Shown here: in pieces, positions 11,161 through 22,800 of the stretch
Position numbering within the stretch: position 1 is the first letter of the stretch
Layout: each line of letters begins with the position of its first letter
From: Beroe forskalii
Taxonomy: Eukaryota > Ctenophora > Nuda > Beroida > Beroidae
Direction: 5' to 3'
Length of the DNA: 64,000 nt
Assembly (NCBI GenBank): GCA_011033025.1
Contig: WFMF01000015.1
Span: 372,001 to 436,000, forward strand
Notes under the pieces: model-generated
The model's input: only the letters and a program-made list of their open reading frames with translations
The model's database searches: none
What the model was told of the DNA's origin: nothing
Program-made: the position numbers and the translations under genes

Positions 11161-12790
11161 TTGCTTTCACTCACGCTTTATCCATCTACCCATACACTGA
11201 TCACGCTACATCCATCTACCCATACACTCACGCTACACTCGTCTACCCATACACTCACGCTACACTCATCTACCCATACACTCACGCTACACTCATCTAC
11301 CCATACACTCACGCTACACTCATCTACCCATACACTCGCGCTAAACTCATCTACCCATACACTCACGCTACACTCATCTACCCATACACTCATGCTACAT
11401 CCATACACTCAGGCTACACTCATCTACCCATACACTCACGCTACACTCATCTACTCATACACTCAGGCTACACTCATCTACCCATACACTCATGCTACAC
11501 TCACCTATCCATACACTCACGCTACACTCATCTACCCATACACTTGCACGCTACACTCATCTACCCATACACTCACGCTACACTCATCTACCCATACACT
11601 CACGCTACACTCATCTACCCATACACTCACGCTACATTTATCTACCCATACACTCACGCTACATCCATCTACCCATACACTGATCACGCTACATCCATCT
11701 TCCCATACACTCACGCTACACTCATCTACCCATACACTGATCACGCTGCATCCGTCCACCCATACACTCACGCTACATACATCTACCCATACACTCACGC
11801 TACATCCATCTACCCATACACTCACGCTACACTCATCTACCCATACACTCACGCTACATCCATCTACCCATGCACTCACGCTACATCCATCTACCCATAC
11901 ACTCACGCTACATCCATCTACCCATACACTCACGCTACACTCATGTACCCATACACACACGCTTCATCCATCTACCCATACACTCACGCTACACTCATCT
12001 ACCCATACACTCACGCTACACTCATCTACCCATACACTCACGCTACATCCATCTACCCATAAACTCACGCTACATCTATCTACCCATACACTCACGCTAC
12101 ACTCATCTACCCATACACTCACGCTACATCCATCTACCCATACACTCCCGCTACATCCATCTACCCATACACTCACGCTACATCCATCTACCCATACACT
12201 CACGCTACATCCTTCTACCCATACACTCACGCTACACTCATCTACCCATACACTCACGCTACATCCATCTACCCATACACACACGCTTCATCCATCTACC
12301 CATACACTCACGCTACACTCATCTACCCATACACTCACGCTAAACTCATCTACCCATACACTCACGCTTCATCCATCTACCCATACACTCACGCTACATC
12401 CATCTACCCATACACTCACGCTTCATCCATCTACCCATACACTCACGCTACACTCATCTACCCATACACTCACGCTACACTCATCTACCCATACACTCAC
12501 GCTACACTCATCTACCCATACACTCACGCTACACTCATCTACCCATACATTCACGCTGCATCCGTCTACCCATACACTCACGCTACACTCATCTACCCAT
12601 AAACTCACGCTTCATCCATCTACATTACCCATACATTGACGCTACACTCATCTACCCATACACTGATCACGCCACACTCATAACCCACACACTCACGCTA
12701 CATACTCATCTACCCATACTCACACTTCATCCATCTACGCTACCTCATCTACCCATACACTCCGCTACACTCATCTACCCATACCTCAGT
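11161..12790. repeat. 27-bp satellite, left array
   Basis: About 60 tandem copies of a unit like ctcacgctacactcatctac plus ccataca. Variants alternate between 'acactcat' and 'acatccat'. Because 27 is a multiple of three, every frame stays open on both strands and yields a 492-residue THTLTLHSS repeat. I regard this as non-coding. Confidence 0.9.
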
Positions 12791-13149
12791 CCCCACTGTT
12801 TGTACTCAAATCCGTTTAGGTAAATTTTCGCAGCGTGACCCCAGGGGACTCCTGCAATGAAATTCGCTCAAATCGGTATTGCTAAGACTTAGTTGCTAAG
12901 CCCATTATCATCATAACTGAGCGAAAATTATATCAGTTGGATGGACTTGCTCAATATACCTTATCCAATGACGGGGTGACACCGTTTGCGAGACTCTCGA
13001 AATCCATTAAGAGTCTAACAGAGCCTGCTGAGCTTACATATATACTTCTATAGAAATAGCATTGCAATTGGGTCACACTTAAGCAATAGTCGATTCACAC
13101 TACTTGATTAATCTATAACCGATTAAATCTGTATCGATCTGCAACATTC

Positions 13150-13325
13150 ATCATATATTTAAATTTGAATCATCTGTTTCCCAGAATGGGGACAATCTCC
13201 GAGGATGGGGGGACACTGAGTGAGCCGAGAGCGTGAGAGTTCTCACGCTCTCTCGACCTCCCTCAGTAATTGTCCCCACCTTTGTCCCTCATTCTGGGAA
13301 TTCAAATTTAAAATATATGATTTCA
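13150..13325. repeat. Central hairpin of the fold-back element
   Basis: 'atatatttaaatttgaat' and 'cccagaatggggacaat' on the left are mirrored by 'attgtccccacc', 'cattctggga' and 'attcaaatttaaaatatat' on the right, with GAGAGCGTGAGA/TCTCACGCTCTC at the apex. This is the symmetry centre, near 13235. Outer core matches (ccaatgacgggg at 12966; its complement near 13442) continue the symmetry outward. Confidence 0.75.
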
Positions 13326-13589
13326 AGCATGAGATTTAATGTTGAGATTACTCGTAATGAGCTATCATAGATTAATTTCAATAAAGTATAGATAATATCA
13401 ATAGAGCTATCAGTATCAGTCACCAGTCAGTTGCACTCACCCCCGTCATTGGAATTCATAGCTAAATGTTGCGTCCTTTTGTGCTTTAGACACTGAAATG
13501 GGCTTTTCAAGAGTCTAAAGCGCTGGTATTCAAATTCTATCCCAGCAGTATATTTTTAAACCGTCATTTTACCGTCCTTTGAGCGAATT

Positions 13590-14330
13590 ATTGCGGGAGT
13601 AATATGGTTGTATGGGTAGATGAGTATAGCGTGAGTGTATACGTGTATGGGTACTGGTAGATGAGTGTAGCATGAGTGTATGGGTAGATGAGTGTAGCGT
13701 GAGTGTATGGGTAGATGGATGTAGCATGAATGTATGGGTAGATGAGTGTAGCGTGAGTGTATGGGTAGATGAGTGTAGCATGAGTGTATGGGTAGATGAG
13801 TGTTGCGTGAGTGTATGGGTAGATGGATGTAGCATGAGTGTATGGGTAGATGAGTGTAGCGAGTGTATGGGTGATGAGGTGTGATCAGTGTAAGGGTAGT
13901 GTATGGGCATGAGTGTATGGGTAGATGGATGTAGCATGAGTGTATGGGTAGTGTAGCATGAGTGTATGGGTAGATGAGTGTAGCGTGAGTGTATGGGTCG
14001 ATGAGTGTAGCGTGAGTGTATATGGGTAGATGGATGTAGCGTGAGTGTATGGGTAGATAGTGAGTGTATGGGTAGATGAGTGTAGCATGAGTTTATGGGT
14101 AGATGAGTGTTTAGTGAGTGTATGGGTAGATGGATGTAGCGAGTGTATGGGTAAATGAGTTTAGCGTGAGTGTATGGGTAGATGGATGTAGCGTGAGTGT
14201 ATGGGTAGATGATGTGGCGTGAGTGTATGGGTAGATGGATGTATGTGAGTGTATGGGTGCAGCGTGATCAGTGTATGGGTAGATGAGTGTAGCGTGAGTG
14301 TATGGGAAGATGGATGTAGCGTGAGTGCTG
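13590..14330. repeat. 27-bp satellite, right array (inverted)
   Basis: About 27 copies of the reverse complement of the left-array unit (tgagtgtatgggtagatgag followed by tgtagcg). More indels than the left array, and less than half its length. Confidence 0.9.
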
Positions 14331-15655
14331 CAAATCGGTAGTTCTCTTACGATTAGTTCAGCGAGGTTTATTACCTGAGTACTGAGAAAGAAAATTAAAA
14401 GGGTGTTGAAAATTAAATTTCAGCACAACATGGACGAAATACGCAATATTATTCGATTCATACTGTATCGAGTCGATTCACACGAATGACCCAATCATGG
14501 GTCATATGATCTGTTCCATATCATGTAGGATATCCGAACCCTGTTAGTGCCATGACATACCTGAAGTTCTAAGCCTGAATAAGCTCTCACATCACATTTC
14601 ATCCTGTCAGTAACGAGCACTGAACTTATGCCTATGGTTACCTCGAGGTTCCTCCCCCATCACCTCCCGTAACTGCCTGCCCTTCACCTCCGATGACGTA
14701 CTGACCATCAACATCATCCCCTGCAGCTGCTGCTCCCCCTCGCAGTTGAGCTGAGCTTCCGGGACAGCTCAGCCTCAACCCGCGCCTTCACCCGTCTTCA
14801 AACTTCTGCGGGTAAGACGAAGTTGAGCATTGATGATGCTTCCTTCCACTAGTTCAGGAAGAACCAGAACGGAACAGTTCAGTGCTCTTCCGCTGTTTGA
14901 AGAAGAAGAAGTGATGTACATCCTCCTTCACCCTGACAGCAAACCTGGAGCGAATCATTCGCAGTAACCTGACTCACAAGAATCATTAATTTTGAGTGTT
15001 ATTTATGTTATGTGTGCTTGCGATAAATCTATAAATTTTCTGGTTACATCCGACCTACGGCTACACAAGTCTAACAGTTACACACCGACACTACACACGG
15101 GAGTACAATGTACATTGTCCCCTAGTGAGCAGGATTGTCCCCTGTCGTTCTACATGCACAGCAGCATATCATACTGGTCCTGTCATTTGCTTCATCCCAC
15201 CCCAATAGCCCATACTATGTCGATCAGTTTATCAAATGCTCAGCATCATCACCACTTCACCCTCATTAACATTCGGTCATTCGGAGCTAGTGTGTGATAT
15301 TTCAATAAACACGGCCTTCCGCCTTTGTTGTAAACTATATTTGAAAATTCCTTGAAATAACGGTCAAGTACATTCTACTTTGATCTAGCAAATATCGGTC
15401 AAATACACCCTACTTCGATCTTTATCTCGCGGAACTGCAGCAAAATCTTGCGCGCGCGGATATAAGCGCGCGCGTAGAATCCGCGGATGGTCACGCCATA
15501 CGGCGCCTTCCATACAAGTATGGCCGATACAAATCGTCAACGCTCCAGGGGTTCCCGGGGTCCAATTTCAAAAAACCGGATATCCTTGGTCTTGTCTCAC
15601 CGAGATCTATCGCTCAGGGGTTGAGCACCAAAAATTTAATTTTTTTGGTGCACCC

Positions 15656-16862
15656 TATTATAAAGGTATTTCTTTATCATGTCGTATTTTATGATAGACT
15701 CGCACTTTGTAAAAGCGTACGCATTAATTTTAAAGTGTTTATCATGACAAAAGCATGATAAGCTTATCCCTTTCGCCTTCCATTTATACACTTTATTGAT
15801 TAATTATCACAGTTTTTGCGAACCTCTACCAGCACTTATGCTCCTATGACCCCGAATTACCCAAAAAGGTGTGATCGTGGCCCATCGGCTCGCTGACATC
15901 TGTGTATTACGAATGAACTGTATATTATGAACAAACAGTAAAAATCAACATACCTTTATATTGCTTCATTGAGAAGCAGTGTCTCTGAAGTGAGTACAAG
16001 GTGGTTTCAGGGGAGGTTGCTTCCTCAGCAAGAGGACCAGAACGACTTCATCTAGAATCTGACAGCATTGGTTTCAGACGGAAAATCCTTACATTCAGCC
16101 ATTGCATTGCTAAAGTATTGGTGGATTATTAATGAATTGTTAATAAGTTAATGATAACAATAACGAGAAAAATTATTTTAATCAAAAACAATATTATAGA
16201 TAGTGATAATGTTCATTTCAAAGATTCGAGCCCCAAAATCAATCAAATAGAGCATTAAAAATCAATGAATCGAGATTGCTGATGAGTAATAAATATAATG
16301 AATACAGATCATCATAAACATTTCAAAGGATTACATTGAGTAAAATCATTAGGTCTGTGAATAATAAACAATAAATTTCAATAGTAATAGCAATTAAATC
16401 AGTGAAATCAAAACTCTGCGCCTAAATAGTAAATACAATTCAAATCAAATAATAAATAACTATTCATCAGCCAGATAGATTGTACAGTATAAGAATATTG
16501 AATAAAGTAATAAATGAAATGTTCATTGATTTTTGAATGAACGATTTTTGTCCTAATTCTGAGTTATAAGCGAGCCATGCACGCCCGATTCTATTCCGGC
16601 CTACGGCCAAAAGGCAAAACCGCCAAAAGTTATCAAATTTGAAGGCGATCTCGAGGGCAGTAGCAAATACTCAACTATAGGACGTAAGCCGGTGTGAAAT
16701 CGGCCGTATCCTGAAGTTCAACTTCGAATCATGAATCATAACAGCAGGGAAAGTTCAGCAAATATTAATTAAGCAATAGCATCTCAGAAAATTTGAGATC
16801 TGAACAATTGGGGAAATGGGGGCGCCAAACTCTACAGCTGCACCGCGTGGATGGGATGTGGA
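15656..16862. other. Gene-free AT-rich stretch
   Basis: No recognisable exon or repeat. It covers the sequence beyond the annexin stop codon, so part may be its 3' UTR. Confidence 0.5.
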
Positions 16863-19800
16863 TCAAGTTGAGCTGGATTGGGAGAGAGTGATGAGAAGAG
16901 TTTTACATTCCGGAGAAAGCGTCGAACTCTCGATGAGGATCGGAATGGTGGCATTGTACTTCTGTTCGTACTCCTTGGAGACTTTGTCCAGATCAATCTG
17001 AAATTGTAATCACAGGCTGTAGCGCTCATATACTCAAACCAATGACATTGGTTTGAATCTATACGATTTGGACCTGCAACCTGTTACAGTTGGTCCAATG
17101 TAGCGCGCGATGTTCTAAACTCTTTAACTCTGTTTTCCCTAATATACTACATATTAACAGTGGCAGTTCAAACTGCAGTTTTCTGTGCGCGGCGTAAGTT
17201 TGCGCAGCGTAGAGACATGTACGCTGCGCACAAAAAACTGCAGTTCGAACTGTCACCGTTTTTATATAATTTCCTAAGGCAGCAAAGCAAGTAGCAACGA
17301 TTTGATCAGAGAAATTACCCAAAATAGTATGTTACGACACTTACACTGTAATGAGTAGCAATTGTCCACATGAGCACAGAGTTGAAGTGTGACTTCCACT
17401 TAGCCTCGTATAAGAACTTGGCTAAAAACTTCACCAGCCCATTGTTGGCAATGTAAACTGAAATCATTTCTTGAGATACAAAAATAGATGCTTAGATGAT
17501 AGGTACTGTGATACAATTGGATTAAAAAATAATAATCAATCCTTCGCATTTTAATCTTTTTAGCTGTCTATAGGTAGGTAGGTAGGTAAAATGCGCTTCC
17601 GCGGAGGCGCTGTGCCATACGACATGGCCCCTCATAGTCTGAGAGGCAACGGTCGCGGTTTGGCTGATATGTTGGCATAACTAATAATCTATATAGTAGA
17701 GGACAGATATCTATACAGAGTATTGTTCGCTTATCTATATTCTCCAATTGGGTAATAGACCCCAATGGCCCCAGCTCAAGCAGTTATCTGTCTGTTCAAC
17801 TTGAGCCGAATACATACGGTTTGCTTCTTTTTGAGGCGATGAAGCAACCAAATCTTCTCCTCCCATTCTTCTTTATTTCTAGGACAAGTAATGGGAAAGA
17901 ATGTCCTGTGTCATGTTCCTCATTATTGGGCGAACAGAGTGAATAACCCTTTTTTGGTTTGTTTCTATTTCTTGGTTTGTTTTTTGTGTATTCCTGCAGG
18001 TAAAGGTCCTGTCCTTAAGGTCCTTTTAGCAATCGAAAAAGTGTGTTTTGTTCAGGCTCAAGAATGAGGCAGTTTACTACGTTATTAATAAAGTGTCTCT
18101 GAGCAGTGTTCTCTGGTCGACTATCATTAGCATCCACGTGCTTATATTATTTTTGCCTACCTTTCACATAACTTTGATGGTTTAACAATTTAGTTATTTC
18201 TTGTTTCATTTTCGTTTTATCCATTGTTTACCTAATAAAGGATGGATTTCCGTCAGTACTTCCATATTTTATGGCTGATGTTTAGTATACTGTATTATGA
18301 GTTACCTTGTTTTTTCTCTGTTAATTTATGATTTGAGCAGTTCACAGATTACCTTGACGGTAGGGTGTGGTAAATTGCATTAGATTCATGAATTCTTGTC
18401 ATAGTTATCCATGGTGTTACTACTGCATGTGATGAGGTATCCACTATCAAAGTCCTTTTCATATCTTTTTTTGGCGTGTATGGCAAGCTTTTTGTGTTTC
18501 ATTGATGTACTCTTAACTTCTTAAGTAGGTTTCATCGCAACATTTATGTCTGATATCTATAAGAATGGCTTTTCGATTGACTTTAATGCTGGGACAGCTT
18601 AAAATTTTGTGGTTTTTCTATAAGTGATGGCGTGCTATTCGTTTCTAAAAACTGCATTTTCATTATCCACTGGATACAAGGGAATAATTAGTCTAAAACT
18701 TCCCAGTTTAACGAAGTTGGTGTGCAATGATTTTTTGTTATATCAATAAAGTTAGTGGTCTTTTTCCATTGACAAAGTAGTTATAGTATTCATGTTGATT
18801 TGGTAAATTGGTTTATCTGGTAAATTTGTAATGTATTTTTTTTAAATTTTGTACTACTACTAGGTTGGAAGCAAATTTTGGTGCAAGCATTTTTTGTTAA
18901 ATGCGTGAAGTTACCACGTAAATTTCATATGGTGTAACAATGTTGCATTTAGCTGTCTATACCTCTATACAGAAGAAATTTTGAAACAAAGGAACAAAAA
19001 GTGAGCATAATTTAAATTACTTGATAAGATGGTTCTTAAATCTTACCGATACTTAGGAGAGCTTTCTGAAGATGAAAGGAAAACTCTTGTAAAATAAGTT
19101 CTGTTATGTCACTCCCCGACTCCTAAAAAAGTAGTTTATCACCGCTGCAAAGTGCAAGTTCAAGAAGCAAGGAATGCAATGCAATCTGTGCCTTATAAGG
19201 GGCGCAGCTCTTTGTCGATTACTCATCCATGAACTATTCAACAAGTGATGATAATTAAAGGGTTTATCATCCGGGGTGTATGCGTTAATCAGTGCAATTA
19301 GCAATAATTTCGGTCGATATACACTATTTAACCATGAGCCAAACTCGTAGATGGACTTAAACCACGAGATTTTGTCGATGTGTACTATACGGGTGAATGT
19401 AATCACTTTTACAGAAAATACTACAATAAATTTCAGGTTTTGAGTTTCCAATTTATCCAGGAACTCACGTTTAGGTAGTGCTGGAAGGTGAGTGCGAGCT
19501 GGCCCATGCTCCGGTTCACGAACACCTCATTAAACACGTTGTCCTCCCCGTCCCACGTGAAGTCAGTCACCTGATAATAGACGCCAAGATACTCATTGAG
19601 GAATACATTCGGCAATCAGCATACAATTTAGGTCAAAAATTCAAATACCCAATCTGACTTGAGCACAATATTATAAATGGAAAAAGGCGTATTATTCATC
19701 TATTATCCGTGGTAACTCGTAGACGCCTTGCTTTTGCTAGTCTAATGACAAGGGTGGAGAAGTGAAATCAACATACCTTACTCAGATTCTTGGCATCATG

Positions 19801-22800
19801 AATTGCAAGCTCTGTCTCAAGGGCCGAACTCATTTCATCTCGACCACCCTGGGAGGATTGGGAAATCTTACTATCTTAGTATCTAACTATCTTAGTATCT
19901 AACTATCTAAGTAGCTTAATGACAAAGTACAGGTAAGTGCTTAATTGTATACTTTTATAGGGTGGGTCATAAAATCATAAATCTCTGAGCCCCCAACATA
20001 TGTACCTAACTGGCAACTGCCCAGATGTCAAGAAGAATGATATTACCTGAATAAGAGCCGCCACGAAACGTTGGAACTCCCCCAGGAGATTCATTGCTAA
20101 AACATCGCCTAAACTCCTGCTTTCATCTGCAATTATCAGACATCCAATTACACAACTTAAAGTCTTCAATATACAAATTTTGACGGATGAGAGTTATAAA
20201 ATTACAATATAAAGCACGAAGACTGCTAGTTCATTTAATGAACTAGCAGTCAAATAATCAAATACTCAAATAAGATAATGAGCTCAAAACAAATGCTTCA
20301 TTAAACGTTTTACATACTGGTAAGACCGGTGAAAGCTAGATTGATCTCATTTATTTGCTGTGGTGTTGAACATAGCAATACCATGATAATCAGGTCCACT
20401 GTCGTGTTGTCATTATCCTGGAGAGAACATAATTCAAACCATTCTAATATAGTATATACAATATACATATATACATCGGTAATTTTAATAAGTTAACAGA
20501 TCAGCTTAACTACTGTAACATCTCAGTTAGAAGTTCTGCCATTAGTTCAGCAAAGGGACTGAAATATATGTGGACACCTGTATTGTTTTATCAAGGAGGA
20601 TAGCAGAAGCTTTGGCGTAACCAACTAGAATATACTGGGCCGCTGAGAACGCATCCCAAGTCATTTTCTCTTTCAAGCTACGCAGCAAATCCTGATCAAA
20701 GCAACAATTGACAGTAAATTCCGATCGAATAACTAAAAGGATCTCCACTAGACATTATTCAAGTTCAATTTAAAGCGAACAGTAAATATTAGGCAGTGAT
20801 ATTAATCTCAATAACAATTAATTCGTAATAATATAATACCGGTTTGTAGACACCCGACATGACAAACCTCTTGGTAAAGCTCCGAATAAGACTTCATGAC
20901 ATCCTTGTCATGAGATCTGGCTATGGCTACCAGCACATTGCAAACCTCTTCCATCTGAAATGCGTCCTCTGCAAGCAACCGACGCAGAGTCTGCATTGCA
21001 TCTGCGAGACAAAGAGTAGTGATTAGGGAGTGGTGGTGAGGGAGTAGTGATTAGGGAGTAATGATTAGGGAGTAGTGGTGAGGGAATAGTGATTAGGGAG
21101 TAGTGATTAGGGAATAGTGATTAGGGAGTAGTGATTAGGGAGTAACACTGCAAGGTACACGTCCACATTAGCTCTTTCTGGGTTCCAACTCAGCTAGTAA
21201 GTTCTAGATGCCATACCAAATGCAAAAAAACTAATAAGACACTAATAAAAACTAATATGTTGCTACATATGAAAAGAAAAAAGCAGTCTCTAGTCATAGA
21301 TCATCTAGATTGGGTCCAAAATAAATTTCATGGTCCAAATTTCCATGTCAGCCCGTAAAATTGGGATTTTTAAGAGGTTATGATATTGAAATTGGCCACG
21401 AGTCAAAATTTTGAATGCAGCATTTTCTTATTTGGATTACACTAAACTGGCACACAAAGCTTCTTTTCTACTTTTCTAAGTTTCAAGTGAAATAATCCAG
21501 ACGGCTACATCAGTACACTAATTACACCCCTGTCAGAATTCAGAAAATTATCTTCCATACTAAGATACTAGCTTATTTTGGATTTTAAAGGAAAACAAAG
21601 GAAAACTGGCGAATATCATTGGTTCAGTGGTTTCAGGCGAATAATTTATGACCAGGTACACTTCTATTTGACCACCCATGAGACATCTACGCCCAATAAA
21701 GAAAAGGAAGTTTTCAAGCCCAAAAACGCGATTTTAACCCCCATAACAGACAGAAAATGGCTGATTTCGGGATTCTGAAGTATGGTATGTTTTTCTTAGG
21801 GCGTCCATGGATGGCGTGCAAATTTTCAGCTCAATCGGCCAAAGTTTTTCGATTTTGGATCTTGGGTGCCTCAGAAATGAAGAACGTCCTGGATCACTGT
21901 TTCAAGGGTACAAATAGGGTTTTTTGGATTTTACAGGAAAACAAAGGAAAACTGGCAAATATCATTGGCTCAGTGGTTTCAGGCGCATAATTTATGACCA
22001 GATACACTTCTATTTGACCACCCATGAGACATCTACGCTAAATAAGGGGCGAAAAAAGGCAGTTTTTAAGCCCAAAAACGCGATTTTAACCCCCCATAAC
22101 AGACAGAAAATGGCTGATTTCGGGATTCTGAAGTATGGTATGTCTTTCTTAGGTCGTCCATGGATAGCGTGCAAATTTTCAGCTCAATGGGCCAAAGCTT
22201 TTCAATTTCGGATCTTGGGTGCCTCAGAAATGATTAATGAAGACACTCATTCCATTTGGCTTCACTTTTTCCCTAACTTAGGATTCTTGGCAGTATTTTT
22301 CAAGCATTTTCATCCCTCGCAATCTTATTCTTAGTATGAGCGATTTCATTTTGGTAACTTTCAAGACTTTACATTTGGGAGCATCCTATTTTCTGCATAT
22401 GGGTTAATCTTTTTGAAACTTAGAACACCTTATTTGATAAGTTTGCTTGGCTTTTTCATTTCATACGGGTTTAGAGTAGGACAATTCAAGTTTTTTTTGG
22501 TCTGACATTACGAGATATACGGAGTATAATATGTGATTAAACTGTAAATATTATTTCTATTTCTATTTCTATTTCTATTTCTATTTCTATTTCTATTTCT
22601 ATTTCTATTTCTATTTCTATTTCTATTTCTATTTCTATTTCTATTTCTATTTCTATTTCTATTTCTATTTCTATTTCTATTTCTATTTCTATTTCTATTT
22701 CATGGATCACTGTTTTGAGAGGTAAAAATTGGGTTTTGGATTTTACAGGAAAACAAAGGAAAACTGGCGAATATCATTGGTTCAGTGGTTTCAGGCGAAT

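Larger units (their letters stand above)
9977..15655. mobile_element. 5.7-kb fold-back element with satellite arms
   Basis: Termini GGGTGCACC and GGTGCACCC are reverse complements, each flanked by TA (9975-9976, 15656-15657), suggesting a TA target duplication. The left arm (9977-11160) and right arm (about 14330-15655) are inverted copies over more than 1.1 kb, differing by scattered substitutions and about 145 extra bases in the right arm near 14848-14992. Inside lie a 27-bp satellite in one direction (11161-12790), a palindromic core (about 12800-13560), then the same satellite inverted (13590-14330). Open frames in the arms are mirror images of each other and hit no known protein. There is no transposase, so the element is non-autonomous. 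Confidence 0.85.

Noticed and set aside
11161-12639. 492-codon ORF of THTLTLHSS repeats
   Set aside because: The period of 27 bases keeps all frames open on both strands, and the same repeat is inverted in the other arm. There is no start context or non-repeat domain. It is satellite DNA.
14992-15297. 101-codon ORF in the right arm
   Set aside because: Its core is the mirror copy of a shorter left-arm ORF (10457-10651). The frame is a by-product of arm duplication and no protein family is recognised.
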